Assembly: GCF_042651465.1 (NCBI RefSeq)
Contig: NZ_JBHSCZ010000002.1
Span: 682,001-746,000, forward strand
Source of the DNA: Ferruginibacter yonginensis
GTDB taxonomy: Bacteria; Bacteroidota; Bacteroidia; Chitinophagales; Chitinophagaceae
Reading direction: 5' to 3'
DNA length: 64,000 nt
This document shows, in pieces, positions 34,242-42,620 of this stretch. Position 1 is the stretch's first letter, and every line of letters begins with the position of its first letter. Both the position numbers and the translations under genes were made by a program. The notes under the pieces were generated by a model. The model was not told the DNA's origin. It searched no databases and was given only the letters and a program-made list of their open reading frames with translations.

Positions 34242-34541
34242 ATGAGTAAAATAAAGATTTTAGCAGTGGGTACCCATGCTGAAATATTAGAAGTGGTGGT
34301 AAGGCTTATCAATCAAAATGAGCAATGGCAGGGAATGGGCGCTGCTGACACAACACAAGCTATTACTATGTTGCAACAACATACTTTTAACTTAGTGCTA
34401 CTTTGTAATGGGCTCAGTAGTGCAGATGAAAGCATCGTTAAAAATGCTGCAACTAGTTTACAACAGCACATAAAAGTATTGCAACATTGGGGCGGCGGTA
34501 GCGGTTTATTATACAGCGAAATTCAAATGGCTTTACAATAA
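34242..34541 (+). CDS. Degenerate receiver-like small protein
   Basis: A 99-residue protein whose pattern resembles a CheY receiver: a first strand IKILAVGTHAEI, and FNLVLLCNGLS in place of the usual strand with the phospho-acceptor Asp. The Asp is replaced by Cys/Asn and the N-terminal acidic pair is missing, so it cannot be phosphorylated in the usual way. It follows the YceI gene by 38 bp. Likely a pseudo-receiver of unknown role. Confidence 0.55.
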   Translation: MSKIKILAVGTHAEILEVVVRLINQNEQWQGMGAADTTQAITMLQQHTFNLVLLCNGLSSADESIVKNAATSLQQHIKVLQHWGGGSGLLYSEIQMALQ

Positions 34542-34640
34542 ACTGTTTATAGCTACGTTTTAACAGCAATGGCTATGGGTATTTTCCTATAGCTATTGCT
34601 GTTTTTATAAAGTATATTTACAGTATTGTTCAACGCATTT

Positions 34641-36917
34641 ATGAGATACCATTTACTAGCTTTTTTATTATTCTATACAATAACTACATCGGCACAGGTA
34701 GTTAATATTGATAGTTTGCTGCAAGTGAATGCACAATACACTCGTAACGACTCTGTAAAAGTTTCACACTTAGTACGAATTTTTAGGGCTTATACTCGGT
34801 TGAATGATTTTAATAATGTTGAGCGTTATGGTAATGAAGCTGCAGAAGTAGCTAAAAAACTGCCACGTACTTATATTTTAAGTGATGTATACAGGCGCTT
34901 AGCCCTTTGCTATCAAGGTAAATCAAAATTTATTGAGGCTTTAAAGTATTATGATTTGCAAATGGAAGTTTGTAAGCAACGTAATGATGTTGCCGAAATT
35001 GCAGGTATTTATTTAGGTAAGAGTGCACTGTTTATTTCTGTAGGTGATTATGCAAAATCATTGGAAGCCAATGAACAAGCCATCAACAATTATATCAAAA
35101 GCAATCAACTGAATAATTTGAGTAGTTGTTACATGAACTTTGGTATTATTTATGGTAATTTAAAACAGACCGATAAAGCTGTTGAATATACAAAAAAAGC
35201 ATTAGCAACTTTTTTAACTGAAGAAAATGGCATTAACTACGGCACTTATGTAGCTTATTCGCAATTGGGTAATACTTATTTAGATGCTGATGCTAGCAGT
35301 ATTGCAGTTATTGGTATTTCGCAGCAGCAACGAGAGCAATTTTGTTTAGAGAATTTAACCAAGGCTTTAAATGTTGCAATTGCTATGAAAGATGATGAGC
35401 TCGTTGCAAATTGTTACAGAGACTTAGGCAATGCTGCTGAAATATTTGGAAAAAAATCATTAGCACTCGATAACTATTTAAAATCATACAAATTATCAAG
35501 CACTGATAATAATGTGGAAGATAAAGGCAATATACTTTCATCATTAGGTGGCTTTTATGCAAGTAACAATAATATACAGCAAGGCATAGTTTATTTGTTA
35601 CAGGCTTTAAATATTGCTCAAAAAAATAACTTGCTTATACTTAAACAAGCAACGCTTGATAAATTACACAAAGCTTACGAAAAGGCAAATATGTTTGATA
35701 GTGCCTACATTTATTTTCAACAATATATAGCTGTAAAAGAGCAAATTTTTAATGCAGAAAAAGAGAAAGATATTACCCGTAGGCAATTGCAAATTGATTT
35801 TGCATTAAAAGAACATGATTATAAGTTAAACCAACAATTAACTGATGAAAAATTAAAGCAGCAAGTTTTATTGGCACAACAGCAGCAACAAGCCTTATTA
35901 TTGAATAAGCAACAATTATTGCTTACAGAAAAGGAAAAAGATGTACAGCGCCTTACTTACCTGCAAGAGCAGGCAAGATTAGAAAATGAAAAATCATTGC
36001 AAGCGGCTACTATTCAAAAAAATAGTTTACAAGCAAAGTTTGATAAAGAAGTACGTGACAAACGCATTGCCGAACAACAACTTCAAATTACGTTTGATAG
36101 TAAAATAAAATGGTTATTAATTTTATTAGTAGGCTTAGCATTGTTATTCACTGCATTTATTTATTACAACCAACGAAAAACGGTTCGGTTAAATAAAATC
36201 ATTAATCAACAAAAAGCTTCGTTAGAGCAATTAAGTAATGTAAAAGATAAAATTTTCAGCATCGTAAGTCATGATATGAGGGCACCTTTAAGTTCACTTA
36301 TGTCGTTTATCGATATTTTAGATGATGGAAACATTCCACAAGAAAAGCTAGCAGTATATTCAAAAGAGTTGCGAAAAAGTTTGAGCTATACCTCATCATT
36401 AATGAATAATTTGTTGAATTGGGCGGTATCGCAAATGCAAGGGTTTAAACCTGTAAAAGAGCCTGTAATATTACACAGTTTGGTCAATGAAATTATTGTT
36501 GCATTACAACACCACATAACACAAAAGCAGGTAGTTGTAAAAAATGAAGTACTTGAACAGCAAACCATTTATGCTGATAAAAATATGACGGCTGCTATTT
36601 TACGTAACCTAATAAGCAATGCTATTAAATATTGTACAAAAAATGAACATATAACCATTCAACTAACTGAGCAAATTGATGGGTATAACATTTTTGTGAA
36701 AGATGAAGGTACAGGAATGGCCGCTGCACAATTAGCTGCTTTTAATGAAAATAACCAACAGCCAGCAGAAAGTAAAAGAGGTACTGCCAATGAAAAAGGC
36801 ACTGGTTTAGGTTTGTTGCTTTGTAAAACTTTTGTTGAGCAAATGCAGGGTACTATTTCAGCACAAAATAACAGCAAGGGTATGTTATTTACAATATGGC
36901 TACCTAAGAAAAATTAA
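34641..36917 (+). CDS. Periplasmic-TPR sensor histidine kinase
   Basis: A 758-residue sensor kinase from ATG 34641 (a TTG at 34626 is the only upstream alternative). It has a signal peptide (ending TSAQ), five to six tetratricopeptide repeats in the periplasm (about 30-370), a Gln-rich coiled coil (about 370-485), one transmembrane helix (about 490-510) and a cytoplasmic kinase with the H-box IFSIVSHDMRAPLSS, N (ILRNLISNAIKYC), G1 (DEGTGMA) and G2 (GTGLGLLLCK) boxes. This layout is common in Bacteroidota. The convergent LytTR regulator is adjacent, and the two stop codons share TTAA; they may be partners despite opposite strands. Confidence 0.87.
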   Translation: MRYHLLAFLLFYTITTSAQVVNIDSLLQVNAQYTRNDSVKVSHLVRIFRAYTRLNDFNNVERYGNEAAEVAKKLPRTYILSDVYRRLALCYQGKSKFIEALKYYDLQMEVCKQRNDVAEIAGIYLGKSALFISVGDYAKSLEANEQAINNYIKSNQLNNLSSCYMNFGIIYGNLKQTDKAVEYTKKALATFLTEENGINYGTYVAYSQLGNTYLDADASSIAVIGISQQQREQFCLENLTKALNVAIAMKDDELVANCYRDLGNAAEIFGKKSLALDNYLKSYKLSSTDNNVEDKGNILSSLGGFYASNNNIQQGIVYLLQALNIAQKNNLLILKQATLDKLHKAYEKANMFDSAYIYFQQYIAVKEQIFNAEKEKDITRRQLQIDFALKEHDYKLNQQLTDEKLKQQVLLAQQQQQALLLNKQQLLLTEKEKDVQRLTYLQEQARLENEKSLQAATIQKNSLQAKFDKEVRDKRIAEQQLQITFDSKIKWLLILLVGLALLFTAFIYYNQRKTVRLNKIINQQKASLEQLSNVKDKIFSIVSHDMRAPLSSLMSFIDILDDGNIPQEKLAVYSKELRKSLSYTSSLMNNLLNWAVSQMQGFKPVKEPVILHSLVNEIIVALQHHITQKQVVVKNEVLEQQTIYADKNMTAAILRNLISNAIKYCTKNEHITIQLTEQIDGYNIFVKDEGTGMAAAQLAAFNENNQQPAESKRGTANEKGTGLGLLLCKTFVEQMQGTISAQNNSKGMLFTIWLPKKN

Positions 36918-37684
36918 ATAATTCTGTTGATGATTTTATCATTAATAACCTCCATTAAAATTGGTTTGTACACGGCACTTAAAGGCACTGTATTGTTGTC
37001 GGTTAAATGTATATCATTGTTATTTGATAATGATACAATGTGTTTTAAATTAATTACGTATTGTTTGTGAATACGTAAAAACTGCGTAGTTGGCAATTGT
37101 GTTTCAATACTTTTTAACCCTATTAGTATCAAATGTTTTTTTTGTTGTATGGTATGAATTTTACTGAAGTTGCCCATACTTTCAATGTAAATAACATCAT
37201 CAAAATTAATTTTTATTAAACCTTGATTTTCTTTAATAAAAAAATAATCATCTTCTTTGTTGATATTATTTTCAATACTGTTATTTGTTATTGAGTTATT
37301 GGTGTTGGCTGCGTTACTCTTTTTTAACTCAATATATTCAATAGCTTTATTAGTGGCTTTCAGCAACCGATCTAATTTTACAGGCTTAACAATAAAATCG
37401 ATAACGTCTAAATTGTAGCTTTCAGCAGCATGCTCTGCAAATGCACTTACAAAAATAAATACCGGTGGGTTACGTAAACTTTGTAATAATGCTAGGCCAG
37501 AAATTTCAGGCATGTCAATATCGCTGAAAATGATGTCAATTTCTTTTTCTTGTAATATTTTGCTTACTTCTAAGCCATCGTTACAGGTAGCTACCAATTC
37601 AATGGTGTCAATTTTTGATAAATACATTTGCAATGCATCTAAATCCAACATGTTATCATCAACAATGAGGCATTTGTATTTCAT
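36914..37684 (-). CDS. LytTR-family response regulator
   Basis: A 256-residue regulator with a receiver domain (Asp9/Asp10, phospho-acceptor Asp55 in IIFSDIDMPE, Lys in FIVKPVKL), an Asn/Ser-rich linker (about 122-142) and a C-terminal LytTR DNA-binding domain (INFDDVIYIESMGNFSKIHT, TTQFLRIHKQYVINLKHI). Such regulators bind pairs of short direct repeats. The gene is convergent with the TPR kinase and overlaps it by four bases. Targets cannot be read from the window. Confidence 0.9.
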   Translation of the reverse strand: MKYKCLIVDDNMLDLDALQMYLSKIDTIELVATCNDGLEVSKILQEKEIDIIFSDIDMPEISGLALLQSLRNPPVFIFVSAFAEHAAESYNLDVIDFIVKPVKLDRLLKATNKAIEYIELKKSNAANTNNSITNNSIENNINKEDDYFFIKENQGLIKINFDDVIYIESMGNFSKIHTIQQKKHLILIGLKSIETQLPTTQFLRIHKQYVINLKHIVSLSNNNDIHLTDNNTVPLSAVYKPILMEVINDKIINRII

Positions 37685-37882
37685 AAAATATGAGTGAAGA
37701 AGCGTTAGTAATGGTTATTATTGTAAACCTTTTGCAAATGTAACTATTGTGTGCATTTATGAATGAAACACTACAGATATAATTTTCTTTCATTTAATAT
37801 TGATTTTTTTCAAGCCTTCGTATTATAAAAATTGCCATCTTTGTTTTACCTTTTAATACATTACAAATATTTAGGTACACTT

Positions 37883-38800
37883 ATGAAAAGCGTTTTGCAA
37901 TTCACTGTAATTATTGCTTTGCTATCAATAATAGCATGTAAACAACAAACTCCCAAACAAGCACCATCTTCACCAACAGTGAATATACCTTTAGCTAAAA
38001 AAACTATTTTAGGTACATGGCGTTTAGCAGATGTGAGGCGTTTAAGCGCCATCAAATCGAGCAGTGACGATGCACTGTTAGAAAAAGCAGAACTTAATCA
38101 ATTGGTACAAATGGGTATGTTATTGTCTTTTTTTCCTGATGAAACATACACCTTAATAACAGGTTCTAATGGCTATACAGCTGGTAATTTTAAAAGTGAC
38201 AAACAAGCTAAAACGCTTATTTTAAATAATCGTCAAACTATTGATTCTTTAAAATATCAGTATGATCAAAATGCTGAAAGATCATTTTTATTAATTCAAG
38301 ATAAAAAAAACAATCTTTTTTTAAAATTTGTAAACGAAGCCCCACTCGGAAACGATTTTAAAGAAGAACCCTATTGGAGCACTAACAACGAATGGCGAAT
38401 GAAACCTTTAAAACCAGAATCGCCTGCAGCATTACAGTTAAGGTTGGGCAACTACTTTAAACATATTGCTTACATTTTAAAAACAGCCAACGATAAAAAA
38501 TTGCAGAGGGTTTCTTTTGAGTTTTCAGAAGGTATTTTAAAAATATACGATGGAGGTATTGGTATTTGTGCAGTTGATAACATACCGGCAAGCTGGCAAA
38601 ATTGCTTCTATAACAAAAATCAAGCTTTAACTGCTTACGAAATGTACAATACCTATTTAAAAAAGAGTAAACGTTATAAAGGAAGTAGTACCGGTAATTG
38701 GATTGAAGATGATTATAACGTACTTACGAGTATTTATGGTGCTTTAAAAGGCGGCGAATTTCCGCTACAGGTAGATTTACCTGCGGTTAGTAACAATTAA
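37883..38800 (+). CDS. Lipoprotein of unknown function
   Basis: A 305-residue lipoprotein from ATG 37883, with signal peptide and lipobox LSIIAC (Cys19). The mature part has a lipocalin-like look in the first half (GTWRLADVRRLS, followed by ETYTLITGSNGYTAGNFKSD), similar to the beta-strand pattern of DUF-type lipocalin proteins of Bacteroidota, and an unassigned second half. No catalytic motif. It stands alone between the LytTR regulator and the ATP synthase operon. Confidence 0.6.
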   Translation: MKSVLQFTVIIALLSIIACKQQTPKQAPSSPTVNIPLAKKTILGTWRLADVRRLSAIKSSSDDALLEKAELNQLVQMGMLLSFFPDETYTLITGSNGYTAGNFKSDKQAKTLILNNRQTIDSLKYQYDQNAERSFLLIQDKKNNLFLKFVNEAPLGNDFKEEPYWSTNNEWRMKPLKPESPAALQLRLGNYFKHIAYILKTANDKKLQRVSFEFSEGILKIYDGGIGICAVDNIPASWQNCFYNKNQALTAYEMYNTYLKKSKRYKGSSTGNWIEDDYNVLTSIYGALKGGEFPLQVDLPAVSNN

Positions 38801-38851
38801 GCATAAATGCTTTTTTATTAGTAACAAAAGCCAACATTTTAAGCCCTTTTT

Positions 38852-38882
38852 TTTCATTTTACGGCATTCGCCCTTATCTTTG
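38852..38882 (+). promoter_or_regulatory. ATP synthase operon promoter
   Basis: A perfect TATCTTTG box at 38875-38882 lies about 20 nt upstream of the atpB ATG; the -33 position holds only a T-rich TTTC/TTTT stretch. The predicted leader is about 15 nt. Confidence 0.5.
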
Positions 38883-38902
38883 CGGCAAAATTGAGGATGT
38901 AT

Positions 38903-40000
38903 ATGGCAACAAAGAGCATCAAATCGTTATTGGCAGCGGCTTTCAGCCTATTTTTACTATTAAGTACCACTGTTGTATTGGCGCAAGAGCCAGCACATGA
39001 AACAGCAGGTGAACATAAAGAAGAAAAATTGGAGCCAGCTAAAATTATAATGGATCACATTAAGGATGCACATGAGTTTCATTTCTTTACCGTTGGTCAT
39101 TTTCATGCTACTGTTCCATTGCCTGTAATTTTATATAGCCCTACAAAGGGGTTAGCTGTTTTTTCATCATCACAATTTGGTCATGAAGGTGAGTTAGCTT
39201 ACAATGGCTACAAAATGAACGAAGCAAAAGATATAGTTGCTGAAGATGGTTCTGCTGTATACGACTTTTCATTGACTAAAAACGTTGTGCAAATGTTTAT
39301 TGCATTACTCGTATTAGTATTGTTAATGGCGGGTATCGCTAAAAAATATAAAAAAGGTATTGGTGTAACATCTGCACCTAAGGGTTGGCAAAATGCAGTA
39401 GAGCCAGTTATAACTTTCGTAAGAGATGAAGTGGCTAAACCAAACCTTGGTAAAAAATGGTTGAAATACATGCCGTATTTGTTAACGGTTTTCTTTTTCA
39501 TTTTAATTAATAACTTATTTGGTTTAATACCAGGTTCGGCTAACGTAACGGGTAATACTGCTTTTACTGCCGTGTTAGGGGTGTTATCATTGGTTGTTAT
39601 TTTATTGAGCACCAATAGTCATTTTTGGGCGCATATCTTCTGGCCTCCAGGTGTTCCGTTCTTTGTAAAAATAATTTTAATGCCTATTGAATTGTTAGGG
39701 GTGTTGTTAATTAAACCAGCATCGTTAATTATTCGTTTGTTCGCCAATATGGTGGCTGGGCACATTATTATTTTAAGCTTTATTTCATTGATTTTTATTT
39801 TTGGCGCTATGACAAAAGTAGCTGGCTGGGGTTTTTCGCCAATCTCTATTTTGTTTACAGTGTTCATATACTTTATTGAATTAATGGTGGCATTTATTCA
39901 AGCATTCATTTTTACCAATTTAACAGCAGTATTTATTGGGCAGGCTTTTGAAGGTGGGCATGATGATGTTGATGGCCATGCAGATGCAGTAATTATTTAA
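38903..40000 (+). CDS. atpB: ATP synthase F0 subunit a
   Basis: A 365-residue subunit a with an N-terminal signal-like segment and a hydrophilic extension (about 30-120) typical of Bacteroidota, followed by five to six membrane helices. The essential arginine is in LIIRLFANMVAGHI, and the C-terminal helix holds the polar residues of the proton channel (LMVAFIQAFIFTNLTAVFIG). The ATG at 38903 is chosen because GAGG stands 6 nt upstream; 38897 is also possible. It is the first gene of atpBEFH. Confidence 0.93.
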   Translation: MATKSIKSLLAAAFSLFLLLSTTVVLAQEPAHETAGEHKEEKLEPAKIIMDHIKDAHEFHFFTVGHFHATVPLPVILYSPTKGLAVFSSSQFGHEGELAYNGYKMNEAKDIVAEDGSAVYDFSLTKNVVQMFIALLVLVLLMAGIAKKYKKGIGVTSAPKGWQNAVEPVITFVRDEVAKPNLGKKWLKYMPYLLTVFFFILINNLFGLIPGSANVTGNTAFTAVLGVLSLVVILLSTNSHFWAHIFWPPGVPFFVKIILMPIELLGVLLIKPASLIIRLFANMVAGHIIILSFISLIFIFGAMTKVAGWGFSPISILFTVFIYFIELMVAFIQAFIFTNLTAVFIGQAFEGGHDDVDGHADAVII

Positions 40001-40059
40001 AATGATTACAACTCAAAACAGTATTTAATTTTTTTTTTCACATATAAAACACAAGTATC

Positions 40060-40314
40060 ATGAGTTTGATGACTTTGTTAGCAGAAGTACAATTAGGTTA
40101 TTCACATTTCGGTGGTGCCATCGGTGCAGGTTTATCAGCAATTGGTGCTGGTATTGGTATCGGTCAAATTGGTAAAAGTGCAGTAGAATCTATTGCTCGT
40201 CAACCAGAAGCATCTAACGATATCCGTGCAAACATGATCTTAACAGCTGCGTTCGTTGAGGGTGTTGCCCTTTTCGCCGTAATTGCAGGTTTGTTGGCGG
40301 TATTGAAATCTTAA
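40060..40314 (+). CDS. atpE: ATP synthase F0 subunit c
   Basis: An 84-residue two-helix protein forming the rotor ring. The ion-carrying carboxylate is Glu67 in AAFVEGVALF. The loop motif ARQPEA is present. The Gln of helix 1 and the Ser/Thr after the Glu that characterise sodium-binding c subunits are absent (Ile and Gly here), which indicates proton coupling, in keeping with a proton-pumping rhodopsin in the same cell. Confidence 0.97.
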   Translation: MSLMTLLAEVQLGYSHFGGAIGAGLSAIGAGIGIGQIGKSAVESIARQPEASNDIRANMILTAAFVEGVALFAVIAGLLAVLKS

Positions 40315-40455
40315 TTGACACCAAATTTTACTGCATCTAAAGCAAAGGGCGGCAGATGCAGTATTTTTTACAATTAAAAAATGTACGGTACTACTTACTG
40401 TTTATGGTAAGTAGGCTACTACAACACTTTATATCAATAATTAATACATTTATAA

Positions 40456-40950
40456 ATGGAATTGTTATTACCACACCTCGGGTTAATTATTTGGACGCTT
40501 ATTGCGTTTGTATTGGTACTCATCATCCTTTCAAAATTTGCATGGAAGCCTATTTTGAAAAGTTTAGATGAAAGAGAAACCACTATTGCCGATGCTATTG
40601 CTTCTGCTGAAAAAGTAAAGGCTGAAATGGCTCAAATTAAAAACGAAAACGAAACGTTGTTAATGGCAGCCCGTGAAGAAAGAGCTACTTTAATTAAAGA
40701 AGCGAAAGCAACTAAAGATAAAATGATTGCTGAAGCTAAAGAAGAAGCGAAAGCACAAGCGGCTAAAATTTTAGAAGAAGCAAATGCAGCTATTCAGCAC
40801 CAAAAAATGGCAGCGATCACTGATATTAAAAACCAAGTAGGTAAATTGGTTATTGAAGTAAGTGAAAAAGTATTGAGAAGAGAATTGGCTAACAAGCAAG
40901 ATCAAGAAAGTTATATTAACCAACTTTCTCAAGAAATTAAATTGAACTAG
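40456..40950 (+). CDS. atpF: ATP synthase F0 subunit b
   Basis: A 164-residue peripheral stalk protein with one N-terminal membrane helix (about 5-27) and a long charged helix rich in Ala, Lys and Glu (EAKEEAKAQAAKILEEANAA). It lies 141 bp after atpE, a larger gap than usual, without a terminator. Confidence 0.96.
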   Translation: MELLLPHLGLIIWTLIAFVLVLIILSKFAWKPILKSLDERETTIADAIASAEKVKAEMAQIKNENETLLMAAREERATLIKEAKATKDKMIAEAKEEAKAQAAKILEEANAAIQHQKMAAITDIKNQVGKLVIEVSEKVLRRELANKQDQESYINQLSQEIKLN

Positions 40951-40999
40951 TATTTCAACGTAGCTATTGTATACATTACAATGGCAATAATTTGAATGT

Positions 41000-41560
41000 A
41001 TGAATAATCCTCGATTAGCGGCTAGGTACGCAAAAAGTTTGTTAGATCTTTCAGTTGAACAACATCAATTGGATACGGTTTATGCCGATATGAAATATTT
41101 GCACAGAATCTGTTTATCTAACCCCGACTTTGTAACGCTTTTAAGAAGCCCAATCATCACATCAGATAAAAAGAACAGCATTATTAATGCCGTGGCAGGT
41201 GCTAATGTTAGCCAAATAACGAACTTATTTATTACATTGTTAACGAGCAAGCACCGTGAAAGTAATTTGCCAGAAATTACCACTGCATTTATTGAGCAAT
41301 ATAATAAGCTCAATAATATTCAAACAGTGAAACTCACAACTGCTGTACCGGTTAGCGATGATATTAAGCAAAACATTGTGCAGAAAGTAAAAGGCAATAG
41401 CAATTACTCTATTGAACTACAAACAGCTGTTAAAGAAGAATTAATTGGTGGTTTTAAACTAGAAGTAGGCGGTACTTTAGTGGACGCTACCATTCTGCAT
41501 GACTTAAATGAAATAAAAAAGCAGTTTTTAAACAACGAATACATTTACAACATTCGTTAA
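41000..41560 (+). CDS. atpH: ATP synthase F1 subunit delta
   Basis: A 186-residue delta subunit that joins the peripheral stalk to F1. The N-terminal segment NPRLAARYAKSLLDLSVEQ and the C-terminal IGGFKLEVGGTLVDATILHDL are the family signatures. It is followed by a bidirectional terminator, so atpA and atpG, which normally follow, are not part of this operon. Confidence 0.95.
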   Translation: MNNPRLAARYAKSLLDLSVEQHQLDTVYADMKYLHRICLSNPDFVTLLRSPIITSDKKNSIINAVAGANVSQITNLFITLLTSKHRESNLPEITTAFIEQYNKLNNIQTVKLTTAVPVSDDIKQNIVQKVKGNSNYSIELQTAVKEELIGGFKLEVGGTLVDATILHDLNEIKKQFLNNEYIYNIR

Positions 41561-41584
41561 TGTAAACAAACTTCTATATAAAAA

Positions 41585-41618
41585 AGAGCATGGTAATAAT
41601 CACCATGCTCTTTTTTTA
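41585..41618. terminator. Bidirectional terminator after atpH
   Basis: A perfect 10-bp stem (41585-41594 with 41602-41611), loop of 7 nt, A-run on the left and T7 on the right. It also serves the convergent proline-rich gene. Confidence 0.9.
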
Positions 41619-41623
41619 TGTGT

Positions 41624-41902
41624 TTATAAGCCACCAACCGAACTAGATTTTTTTTTGCTGGCAGGTGGTGGTGGTGGCGGTGGCGGTGGCGGTGCTTTTT
41701 GAGCTTTTGGTGGCGGCGGCGGAGGAGGCGGTGGTGGTGCTACTTCTTCCATTTTTGGTGGCGTTGGTGGCTTAGGTGGTACAGGTTTAATTTTTTTGTT
41801 CTTCTTAATAACAGGTGGCGTAAACTTTACTGCATCAGCTGTTTGTGCTATGGCAACATTTAATAAACCCGTTGCAAATAGGCCTAGCAAAATTTTTTTC
41901 AT
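41624..41902 (-). CDS. Exported protein with two long polyproline tracts
   Basis: A 92-residue protein from ATG 41902 with a signal peptide (ending VAIAQ). The mature part is Lys/Pro-rich and contains two runs of ten prolines, separated by KAQKA, before a Ser/Lys-rich end. Such runs stall ribosomes and need EF-P. The shape recalls the Pro-rich linkers of TonB-like proteins, but there is no membrane anchor or TonB domain. The prolines are coded by CCN repeats (GGT/GGC on the plus strand), which could slip by whole triplets and change the tract length. No function assigned. Confidence 0.6.
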   Translation of the reverse strand: MKKILLGLFATGLLNVAIAQTADAVKFTPPVIKKNKKIKPVPPKPPTPPKMEEVAPPPPPPPPPPKAQKAPPPPPPPPPPASKKKSSSVGGL

Positions 41903-42036
41903 GATATAATTTTTTATTGTGATGCATTCATAACAACATTCCATAAAATCTAGCCTAAAATTGTTACAGCGTTTTAAACGAATGCTTTTGTTTATGGTCT
42001 TACATTTGTTGTTTCCTTTACAAACAAGTGCTATTT

Positions 42037-42588
42037 ATGGCAATATTACAAGAAGATATGGAGCTGCTGCTCCAATTTAAAAATGAGGCTACTAAAGAAA
42101 GAGCTTTTACTGCTATTTTAAAAAAGTATCAGGAAAAATTGTATTGGCATATTAGGCGAATGGTAGTAGGGCATGAAGATGCTAATGATGTTTTACAAAA
42201 TATGTTTGTAAAAGCCTGGAAAGGACTTGAAAATTTTAGAGAAGATAGTCAGCTATACACTTGGTTATACAGAATTGCAACGAATGAAAGTCTTACTTTT
42301 TTAGAACAACAAAAAAGGCGTAGTACAGTTTCAATGAGTGATGAAGATACTGGTTTAAGTAACAAAGTAAAAGCTGATAGTAATTTTGATGGTAATAAAT
42401 TAGAATGGAAACTACAATTAGCCATTCAACAACTACCCGAAAAACAAAAGGCCGTTTTTAACTTGCGTTATTTTGAAGAAATGCCTTACAACGAAATGAG
42501 TACGGTACTCGAAACCAGTGAAGGTGCTTTAAAAGCAAGCTACCACCATGCTGTAAAAAAAATAGAAGATTATATTTTAAATAATTAA
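42037..42588 (+). CDS. ECF-type RNA polymerase sigma factor
   Basis: A 183-residue ECF sigma factor from ATG 42037. Region 2 is visible (AFTAILKKYQEKLYWHIRRM, EDANDVLQNMFVKAWKGLENF, YTWLYRIATNESL), and region 4 with its HTH (LPEKQKAVFNLRYFEEMPYNEMSTVLE, then GALKASYHHAVKKIE). A TACATTTG box lies at 42001-42008. The following two genes encode a membrane protein and a Spy-like periplasmic protein, so this looks like an envelope-stress unit. Confidence 0.92.
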   Translation: MAILQEDMELLLQFKNEATKERAFTAILKKYQEKLYWHIRRMVVGHEDANDVLQNMFVKAWKGLENFREDSQLYTWLYRIATNESLTFLEQQKRRSTVSMSDEDTGLSNKVKADSNFDGNKLEWKLQLAIQQLPEKQKAVFNLRYFEEMPYNEMSTVLETSEGALKASYHHAVKKIEDYILNN

Positions 42589-42620
42589 ACGTATTGGCGC
42601 ATAAAGGGTCAATAAATAGG

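Noticed and set aside
40060..40314. Sodium-type c subunit of the ATP synthase
   Set aside because: The helix-1 Gln and the Ser/Thr after the key Glu required for sodium binding are absent; a proton type is indicated.
40356..40571. 71-codon ORF overlapping the start of atpF
   Set aside because: It runs out of frame into atpF and has no family resemblance; atpF is certain.
41640..41760. Triplet-repeat tract that looked like a short CRISPR-like or satellite array
   Set aside because: The GGT/GGC repeats are in-frame proline codons of a gene on the opposite strand, with no spacers.
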